Assembly: GCA_036506275.1 (NCBI GenBank)
Contig: DASXSB010000043.1
Location: forward strand, 1-15,278
Direction: 5' to 3'
Source: DASXSB01 sp036506275
Lineage (GTDB): Bacteria > Methylomirabilota > Methylomirabilia > Rokubacteriales > CSP1-6
DNA: 15,278 nucleotides
The position numbers and the translations under genes are program-made. This document shows, in pieces, positions 1 to 7,288 of this stretch. How positions within the stretch are numbered: position 1 is the first letter of the stretch; every line of letters starts with the position of its first letter. Under the pieces are notes generated by a model. It searched no databases and was not told the origin of the DNA. It was given only the letters and a program-made list of their open reading frames with translations.

Positions 1-1
1 G

Positions 2-1393
<1,392 letters not shown>

Positions 1394-1413
1394 CGTGGCG
1401 GCGGCGCCGCTCT
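1394..1413. terminator. Possible short hairpin between convergent genes
   Basis: The 20 bases between the two facing stop codons contain GCGGC (1398-1402), loop ggc, GCCGC (1406-1410): a 5-bp all-GC stem with a 3-base loop. It could act on transcripts from both sides. There is no U tract beyond the short TCTTC on the plus strand, so this is at best a weak intrinsic terminator. Confidence 0.25.
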
Positions 1414-2121
1414 TCAGTCGGAGCGGGTGCGCGCCGTGAAGCGGCTCGTCATCCGCGCCACCTCCGCCACCGCCCGCTCGATGTTCTCCACGAAGAGATC
1501 GCGCTCGCGCTTCAGCTGATGGATCTCCGCCCGGAGGCGGGTGAGCTCCGTCTCCAGCTCGGCGGCGTGGGCGGCGAGCTTCTTGCCGTCGCGTTCGGCG
1601 ACGTCGGCGCGATCGCGCACGATGTCCGTGCGCCGGTAGAGTGCGGGCAGGACGTGGTCGGCGAGGTCGCGGCTCTCTCGCATCCATCGGTCCAGTCGCT
1701 CCCGGAGCGCGGTGGGATCCAGCGGTTCCGGGTGCGCGCGCGCGAGCACCTCGAAAGGCCGGCTATCGCGCACGAGAACGGACAGCAGGACGGCGGGATG
1801 ATCGCGCACATCGCCGACGTCGGGCGGAATCTCTCGCCGCTCGCGCTGACGCCGCTCCCGTGACGGCGGCTCCGCGCGCTGGCGACGCTCCCCGCGGCGG
1901 CGGTCCATGATGACGCGCACGCGCGGGTCGTCGAGGAACCATTCGCTGAGGCGATGGAAGAGCGTGCCCTCGTTCCGCGCCACCACGATGAGGAACGCGC
2001 TCGCCGCGCCCGCTTCCGCGCGCTCCATGACGGCTTCGAAGTGGTGGACGAGACAGAGGCCCGGCGCCGGGAGGGGCCGAGCGCGTGCTTCGGATTCGCA
2101 CCAGAGACAGGCGGCACTCAT
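1414..2121 (-). CDS. Unrecognised protein: Cys/His cluster, DRR-motif domain, C-terminal coiled coil (235 aa)
   Basis: I do not recognise a named family. From Met at 2121 the protein has three parts. Residues 5-27 hold C5-x2-C8-x14-C23-x2-H26-H27, a pattern able to bind zinc. Residues 43-98 are a compact domain, LIVVARNE...VIMDRRRGERRQ, ending in two Arg-rich blocks. Residues 176-225 form a heptad-like, charged coiled coil. No membrane segment or signal peptide is visible, so it is probably cytoplasmic. The middle domain is clearly homologous to the divergent 84-aa gene next door. The reading frame can extend to an ATG at 2193 (MLDSAGDG...), but the extra 24 codons have clearly lower GC at third positions than the body and the Cys cluster begins right after the 2121 ATG, so I prefer 2121. 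Neither start has a good Shine-Dalgarno sequence. The coiled coil suggests oligomerisation or a protein partner; the function is unknown. Confidence 0.75.
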   Translation of the reverse strand: MSAACLWCESEARARPLPAPGLCLVHHFEAVMERAEAGAASAFLIVVARNEGTLFHRLSEWFLDDPRVRVIMDRRRGERRQRAEPPSRERRQRERREIPPDVGDVRDHPAVLLSVLVRDSRPFEVLARAHPEPLDPTALRERLDRWMRESRDLADHVLPALYRRTDIVRDRADVAERDGKKLAAHAAELETELTRLRAEIHQLKRERDLFVENIERAVAEVARMTSRFTARTRSD

Positions 2122-2258
2122 GACGCGTGGTTCCGGCGATCGCGGAGAGCGTTCCGGATCACGCCCGTTCCCGTCGCCGGCCGAATCTAGCATGGCGGCG
2201 GGAAGGCGGACTGAAAAAGTTCTATGCGAACGGCCGGCGATGCCCGCATCATGCCGGG

Positions 2259-2513
2259 ATGGCGCCAGGTCCAGGCGACGGCGCGCCTCGCCGGCGGTTG
2301 TTCATCGTCGCGCGCGATGAGCCGGATCTCTTCGATTACATCAAGCGCGATCTCTACGACGACGTCACCGCAGAAGTGATCATCGATCGTCGCACTCGCG
2401 AGCGCCGTCAGCGCCGGCACCCCCCGCCGATCGACCGGCGGCGTTCCGACCGCCGGAAGTTGGTTGTGTCACCGGCGCTGAAGGCGTTCGGCTATGCGGT
2501 GATCGATCTCTAG
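2259..2513 (+). CDS. Small DRR-motif protein (84 aa), paralogue of the middle domain of its divergent neighbour
   Basis: This unrecognised small protein consists almost entirely of one domain: residues 14-66 run LFIVARDE, LFDYIKRDLYDD, VIIDRRTRERRQ, then a second Arg block DRRRSDRR. The same order and spacing occurs in residues 43-98 of the minus-strand neighbour. Only a short, hydrophobic, non-Arg tail (residues 68-84) follows. It looks like a beta-alpha-beta unit with a strongly basic tail, and nucleic-acid or acidic-protein binding is possible but not shown. The frame is open from 2127, but an upstream start would overlap the divergent gene, so the ATG at 2259 is preferred; no Shine-Dalgarno is seen before it. 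The shared region with the neighbour is the best evidence that this frame is coding. Confidence 0.65.
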   Translation: MAPGPGDGAPRRRLFIVARDEPDLFDYIKRDLYDDVTAEVIIDRRTRERRQRRHPPPIDRRRSDRRKLVVSPALKAFGYAVIDL

Positions 2514-2535
2514 CGTCGGGCCGCGTCCGTGACCG

Positions 2536-2688
2536 TCAGAGTCGGCCCATGAGCGCGAGCACGAGGAGAACGACGAGGATGAGGCCGAGACCGCCGCTCG
2601 GATAGTAGCCCCACCCCGAACTGTACGGCCACGTCGGTAGTGCCCCGATGACGAGCAGGATCAATAGCACGATCAGAATGGTGCTCAC
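2536..2688 (-). CDS. DUF3309 family small membrane protein (50 aa)
   Basis: A 50-residue protein starts with GTG at 2688 and stops with TGA at 2536-2538. It begins MSTILIVLLILLVIGALPTW and ends in a Leu/Val-rich helix. This matches the DUF3309 pattern that I know: a hydrophobic N-terminal helix (residues 3-16), a GALPTWPYSSGWGYYPSGG loop, and a second helix (about 34-47). It is expected to be a two-helix inner-membrane peptide; its function is unknown, though relatives are widespread in proteobacteria and often sit near stress genes. The start is supported by a strong Shine-Dalgarno, AAAGGAG, 8 bases upstream of the GTG. It stands alone, tail to tail with the 84-aa gene (22 bases apart). It is short enough to be missed by length-filtered gene finding. 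Confidence 0.88.
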   Translation of the reverse strand: MSTILIVLLILLVIGALPTWPYSSGWGYYPSGGLGLILVVLLVLALMGRL

Positions 2689-2999
2689 GCGTGTCGCTCC
2701 TTTCGCCCCTGTTCAGTGCGCACAGCAAAACGGACCCGCCCTCGCGCGCGACCTCCGCCGCGAGCGACGGCGCCGCCCGTCGGGCCCGCCCACGCGAGCG
2801 CGCCTCCTCGAGGCGACGCTCGGCGGCCCCGGTGGCCGAGGTCCGCCGGAGGAGAACAGAGCAAGGTCCGTACCGCGCACGGAAAATCGGGCCACGCGGG
2901 GCAGGGAGGGGGCACGGCCAAGGGAGCGCGTTGTCTCGTTTGGGAAGAGATTTCGCTCGCCCGTATCTTGCAAGTACCGCCCCCGGGAGGGCGTTATCC
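2689..2999. other. Intergenic stretch, no supported gene
   Basis: Several long frames are open here on both strands, but they are Arg/Pro/Ala-rich translations of GC-rich DNA with no family pattern and no ribosome binding site of their own. The stretch must hold the promoter and leader of the DUF3309 gene (leaving to the left) and of the 65-aa gene (leaving to the right); I see no convincing -35/-10 pair for either. A nested imperfect inverted repeat is present: CTCCTC (2804-2809) with GAGGAG (2849-2854), enclosing CTCGGC (2819-2824) with GCCGAG (2835-2840). Confidence 0.5.
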
Positions 3000-3197
3000 A
3001 TGAAGCGTACGACCAGGGAGAGCGGAGCCCGGAAGGCAGTCGGCGGGATTCCCCGGCTGGGCCCTCGAAGCCGCCGGGCCAAGGTAGAACCACTGAAAAC
3101 CAAGCGGACCAGGGGCGGGGAGTACGACTACGGCTTTGTCCCGCCGCCCGAGCGCGACCCCTGGGTCGACGAAGGCCGACCGGAGACCGCCGGCTGA
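3000..3197 (+). CDS. Small basic hypothetical protein (65 aa)
   Basis: An ATG at 3000 opens a 65-codon frame that ends with TGA at 3195-3197. A clear Shine-Dalgarno, GGGAGG, lies 9 bases upstream, and most third positions are G or C, more so in the second half, which is what coding DNA in this window looks like. The product has a Lys/Arg-rich first half (RKAVGGIPRLGPRSRRAKVE) and an acidic, aromatic second half (EYDYGFVPPPERDPWVDEG). There is no membrane segment, signal peptide or cysteine. I do not recognise the family. The frame continues open upstream to 2691, but that part has no good start and looks non-coding. It may be a real small gene lying just upstream of the sensor kinase. Confidence 0.5.
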   Translation: MKRTTRESGARKAVGGIPRLGPRSRRAKVEPLKTKRTRGGEYDYGFVPPPERDPWVDEGRPETAG

Positions 3198-3203
3198 CAT
3201 TCG

Positions 3204-3233
3204 TTGACTCTGGATCGGCCGACTCCATAGACT
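3204..3233 (+). promoter_or_regulatory. Candidate sigma-70-type promoter of the sensor kinase
   Basis: TTGACT (3204-3209; five of six bases match the -35 consensus) and TAGACT (3228-3233; four of six match the -10 consensus) are 18 bases apart. Transcription would start near 3240, only a few bases before the GTG start codon at 3243. The lack of any purine-rich ribosome binding site before that codon is consistent with a leaderless or nearly leaderless message. Confidence 0.45.
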
Positions 3234-3242
3234 GCTTCTTTA

Positions 3243-6200
3243 GTGGCCGATTTCGCTCGCCTCCTGCTCGTGGAGGACGACCGGAACGAAGCCCGGTTGC
3301 TCCTCGCCGAGCTCGACCGGCAGCGTGACCCGTCCTTCGAGGTCGAAACGGCGGCCAACCTCGCCGACGCCCGGGAACATCTGTTGAAGGGCGGATTCGA
3401 CCTCGTCGCTCTCGACCTCGGGCTTCCCGATTCCACGGGGTTCGAGACGTTCGAACGCATCCGCGCCGCCTCCTCGGGCGCACCCATCATCGTTCTCACC
3501 GGCAGGGACGATCCCGTCCTCGCCGGCCGCGCCCTCCGCGAAGGCGCCTACGACGTGATCGTCTGGAGACGCGGGCACGCGGGCGACATCGCCACCATCG
3601 TGCGCTCGCTGACGCGCGCCTTCGAGCGTCATCGCGCCGGCGACCACCTCGCGGCCATCGCCGAGCTGGGCCGGGAGCTGGCGGCTGCCCGCGACGTCGG
3701 GCATGCGAGCGAATTGGTCGCGTCGACCCTGCTCCGGGTCTTTCGTGCGCAGCGGGTCTCGGTGTTCCGCTTCGACGCGCAGGCAGGATGTCTTCGCTGC
3801 GATGCCTCCGCCTCGCTCCTCCCGGGGGTGCCGTGGACCGCGGTCGGCCTCCGGCCCGGGGAGGGCGTGATCGGACGCGCGTACACCGAGCGCCAGCCGC
3901 TGTGGTCCGCGAACGTGTTGCTCGACGGCCGGTTCGTCCTCCCGGATTCCTTGCGGGCGCGCCTCGAAGACGACGGCGCCACCGCCATGATCGCGCTCCC
4001 GCTGATGGTCCGGGGCGTCGCCCTCGGCGTCGTCGCCGTGGGCGACGCGCCGGGACGGACGTTTGGGGACGACGAGATCCGCACGCTGTCGACGTTCGCG
4101 GACCAGGCCGCCATCGCGCTCGACAACGCGCGGCTCTTCGACGACGCCAGTCGCCGGCGGCAGGAGGCGGAGGAGCTGGCCGCCCTCGCGCGCGCCCTCA
4201 CCGAATCGCTCGATGTCGCCACCGTCGCCCAGCGCATCGTGGACAGCACGCTGCGGCTCTTTCGCGTGCGCGCCTCCTCCCTGCGTGTGCTCCAGGCCGA
4301 TGGTTCGCTGTGCGGCGTCGCGTGGGCGGGGGAGCCGCGTGACGAACAGCGGCCCGGGCACACGCTGTTGCCAGGACACGGCCTGTCGGCGCGGGCGGTC
4401 GCCACCGGAAGCGCGGTGTGGAGTCCCGACGTCACCGCCGATCCGGACATCGTCTACGACCCCGACTTTCGCGAGGAGCTGGCGCGACGGGGGCTTCGTG
4501 CCGTGCTCGCCGTCCCCCTGCGCGTGAAGGGACGGATCACCGGCGCGCTCTCCCTCGTGGACCAAGTGGCGCGTGTGTTCACCGCGGAGGAGGCCGCGGT
4601 TCTCCAGACGCTCGCCGACCAGGCCGCGCTCGCCCTCGAAAACGCGCGCCTGTACGGGGAGATGGAGCGCCGACGGGCGGAGGCGGAAGAGACGGCGCGA
4701 GTGGCGCGAACACTGACGGAGTCGCTCGATGTCGCCGAGGTCGCGCAGCGCGTGGTGAACAGCGTTCTCCCCCTCTTCTCGGCGAAGTTCTCGCGGGTGG
4801 CGCTCCTCGACGCGCGCGGCGCGCTGCGCACGCTCGCGCGCGGGGGCAGCGCGGACGACATCCTCGGCACGCAGGAGGCGCTGGCCCCGGGGACGGGGAC
4901 GGCGGGGCGGACCGTCATCGAGGGCCGGCCGGTGTGGTCCCCGGACGTCATCTCCGATCCCGCCATCGTGCTGGAGCCGGTGGCGCGACAGTCCCTGATG
5001 GCGACCGAGCACCGGGCGATGCTCGGGGTGCCGCTGCGCGTGAAGGGCCAGATCATCGGCGCCCTCACCGTGCGCGACCGCGCGGGCCGGCAGTTCTCGG
5101 AGGCCGAAATCGCCCTCCTGCAGACGTTCGCCGATCAGGCCGCGCTCGCCCTCGAGAACGCCCGCCTCTACGAAGAAACGGAGCGGCGCCGGCGCGAGTC
5201 GGAGGTCATCACGGCGCTGGTGGAGACGATCAACGCCTCTCTCGACGTCGACGTGGTCCTCGAGCGCGTGGTGGCGGCCGCTCGCGACCTGAGCGGCGCC
5301 GATTTCGCGCGCATCGCCCTCCGCGATCCCGGCACCGGCGCCATGGTCCTCCGCTACTCGGTGGGGACGCGGGACGAGACCGACGCCGCGCACGCGGTGG
5401 ACGCCGGCAAGGGCCTGGCCGGCGAGGTCATGGTCACGGGCCAGCCGGCGCGCTCGGACGACATCCGCCGCGATCCCCGCATCCGTCCCGAATATCTGCC
5501 CGTCGTGGAGCGCGAAGGCTCGGTGGCGGCCATGGCGGCTCCCATCCGCATCGCGGAGCGTGTCGAGGGCGTCATCCTGGTGGATCGCCGCTCGCGGCGA
5601 CCGTTCGGCCATCACGACGAGGTCGTCGTGCTGCGTCTCGCCGACCACGCCGCCATCGCCATCCAGAACGCGCGGCTGTTCCGGGCGGAGGCGGCGGCGC
5701 GGGTCGCGGCGGAGGCATCGGAAACGCGGTACCGCGGCCTCTTCGACGGCGTCCCCGTCGGCCTGCTAAGGACGACACCGGAGGGCGCCGTCGTGGACGC
5801 CAACGCGGCGGCCGTGCAGCTCCTCGGGTATCCGGATCGCGAGGCGCTCCTCCGCGCGAGCACGAAGCTCTTCTACGCGAATGCCGACGATCGCGCGCGC
5901 TGGCTCGCGATCCTGGAACGGGACGGCATCGTCCGCAATTTCGAGGTCGAATACCGGCGGCCCGACGGATCCGTGTTCTGGGTCCGAAACACCACCCGCG
6001 TTGTCCGCGACACCCACGGGGCCGTCGTGTACTACGAGGGCACGATCGAGGACGTCACCGATTTCCGTCGCGCCGGCGACGACGCCCGCAAGCTGGAGGA
6101 GCAGCTCCGGCAAGGCCAGAAGATGGAGGCGGTGGGACGGCTCGCAGGCGGGATCGCGCACGACTTCAACAACCTGCTCACGGTCATCATCGGACGATCC

Positions 6201-7250
6201 CAGCTCCTGCTCTCGCAGCTTCGCGCCGAAGACCCGCTCCGGCGCGACCTGGACGTCATCCAGAAGACGGCGGCGCGCACGAGCGGGCTCACGCGCCAGC
6301 TCCTCGCCTTCAGCCGGAAGCAGGTGATGGAGCTGAAGGTGCTGGACCTCAACGCGGTGGTCGGCAACATCATCACGCTGCTCCATCGCCTCATCGGTGA
6401 GGACGTCGAGCTGGTATTCGAGGCGGGCGCCACTCGTCCCCAGGTGAAAGCGGACGGCGGTCAGCTGGAGCAGGTCATCGCCAACCTCGCCCTCAACGCG
6501 CGCGATGCGATGCCGAACGGTGGCCGTCTCCGCCTGCAGACGCGCAACGTCGATCTCGAGTGGACGGCCGCCGCAACCATCTCGCTCACGGCGGGCCCGT
6601 ACGTCGTGTTGACCGTGACCGACACCGGAACCGGGATGGACGCCCAGACGGTATCGCGGATCTTCGAGCCGTTCTTCACGACGAAACCGGTGGGCAAGGG
6701 TACGGGCCTCGGCCTTGCGACTGTCTACGGCATCGTCACCCAGAGTGGAGGATCGATCACCGTCGAGAGCCAGCCCGGCGTCGGTACATCGTTCGACATC
6801 TATCTCCCCGCCACCACCGACACGCCCGAGCCCGCGGAGAACACGGACACGCCCGCCCGCGCCGCCGGTGGAACCGAAACCGTGCTGCTCGTCGAGGACG
6901 AAGAGGAAGTGCGCCGCCTTGCCCGCGAGGTGCTGGAGGCGAAGGGATACACGGTGCTGGAAGCGCGTCACCCGGGCGAGGCGTCGGTGATCGCGGAGCG
7001 GCATTCCGGACCCATCCACGTGATGGTGACCGACGTGGTCATGCCGCGCATGAGCGGGCGCGCCCTCGCGGAGCAGCTGGCGCCGTTGCGGCCCGAGATG
7101 CAGGTCCTTTATATCTCCGGCTACACCGACAATGCGATGTTGCGCCATGGCGTGATGGAGGAAGGCCTTCCCTTCCTGCAGAAGCCGTTCCCCCCGGAAG
7201 CGCTCGCCGCCAAGGTTCGCACGCTCCTCGACGCGCCTCCCGTTCGCTGA
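3243..7250 (+). CDS. Soluble hybrid sensor histidine kinase, REC-4xGAF-PAS-HisKA-HATPase-REC (1335 aa)
   Basis: A cytoplasmic two-component sensor kinase; no membrane segment is visible. Order: N-terminal receiver (about 5-125, phospho-Asp D58 in VALDLGLPD, acidic pocket E11-D13); four GAF domains (about 138-298, 315-470, 485-642, 655-812), each ending in a NARLF/NARLY helix; PAS (about 827-945); HisKA with phospho-His H973 in GGIAHDFNNLL (NtrB-like); HATPase (about 1065-1190; N box Asn N1085, DTGTGMD, GTGLGLATVYG); C-terminal receiver (about 1210-1325; D1264 in VTDVVMP, K1314 in LQKPF). The first receiver has Trp (W108) where the conserved Lys is expected. GAF1-3 repeat with an exact 516-bp period. 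The GTG start is forced: an in-frame TAG at 3228-3230 leaves no other start before the LLLVEDD motif. The phosphate may pass from H973 to D1264 and then to an unknown partner. The gene treZ follows after 38 bases, so co-transcription is possible. The ligand is unknown. Confidence 0.95.
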   Translation: MADFARLLLVEDDRNEARLLLAELDRQRDPSFEVETAANLADAREHLLKGGFDLVALDLGLPDSTGFETFERIRAASSGAPIIVLTGRDDPVLAGRALREGAYDVIVWRRGHAGDIATIVRSLTRAFERHRAGDHLAAIAELGRELAAARDVGHASELVASTLLRVFRAQRVSVFRFDAQAGCLRCDASASLLPGVPWTAVGLRPGEGVIGRAYTERQPLWSANVLLDGRFVLPDSLRARLEDDGATAMIALPLMVRGVALGVVAVGDAPGRTFGDDEIRTLSTFADQAAIALDNARLFDDASRRRQEAEELAALARALTESLDVATVAQRIVDSTLRLFRVRASSLRVLQADGSLCGVAWAGEPRDEQRPGHTLLPGHGLSARAVATGSAVWSPDVTADPDIVYDPDFREELARRGLRAVLAVPLRVKGRITGALSLVDQVARVFTAEEAAVLQTLADQAALALENARLYGEMERRRAEAEETARVARTLTESLDVAEVAQRVVNSVLPLFSAKFSRVALLDARGALRTLARGGSADDILGTQEALAPGTGTAGRTVIEGRPVWSPDVISDPAIVLEPVARQSLMATEHRAMLGVPLRVKGQIIGALTVRDRAGRQFSEAEIALLQTFADQAALALENARLYEETERRRRESEVITALVETINASLDVDVVLERVVAAARDLSGADFARIALRDPGTGAMVLRYSVGTRDETDAAHAVDAGKGLAGEVMVTGQPARSDDIRRDPRIRPEYLPVVEREGSVAAMAAPIRIAERVEGVILVDRRSRRPFGHHDEVVVLRLADHAAIAIQNARLFRAEAAARVAAEASETRYRGLFDGVPVGLLRTTPEGAVVDANAAAVQLLGYPDREALLRASTKLFYANADDRARWLAILERDGIVRNFEVEYRRPDGSVFWVRNTTRVVRDTHGAVVYYEGTIEDVTDFRRAGDDARKLEEQLRQGQKMEAVGRLAGGIAHDFNNLLTVIIGRSQLLLSQLRAEDPLRRDLDVIQKTAARTSGLTRQLLAFSRKQVMELKVLDLNAVVGNIITLLHRLIGEDVELVFEAGATRPQVKADGGQLEQVIANLALNARDAMPNGGRLRLQTRNVDLEWTAAATISLTAGPYVVLTVTDTGTGMDAQTVSRIFEPFFTTKPVGKGTGLGLATVYGIVTQSGGSITVESQPGVGTSFDIYLPATTDTPEPAENTDTPARAAGGTETVLLVEDEEEVRRLAREVLEAKGYTVLEARHPGEASVIAERHSGPIHVMVTDVVMPRMSGRALAEQLAPLRPEMQVLYISGYTDNAMLRHGVMEEGLPFLQKPFPPEALAAKVRTLLDAPPVR

Positions 7251-7288
7251 AACGCGCTGGCCCCTGATTTGCCTCTCTTCCAATTGAA

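Noticed and set aside
2804..2854. Nested inverted repeat as a terminator or structured RNA.
   Set aside because: Stems are only 6 bp with large asymmetric internal loops and no U tract; this is easily reached by chance in such GC-rich DNA.
2958..2974. Sigma-54-like TTGCA upstream of the 65-aa gene.
   Set aside because: At the required 10-base spacing the upstream dinucleotide is CG rather than GG, so the -24 element is missing.
3240..5648. An 802-codon open frame on the minus strand opposite the kinase.
   Set aside because: It is antisense to clear GAF and receiver domains, is His/Arg/Asp-rich without any family motif, and such frames are expected in DNA with this third-position GC. The same applies to the minus-strand frame at 5766-7568.
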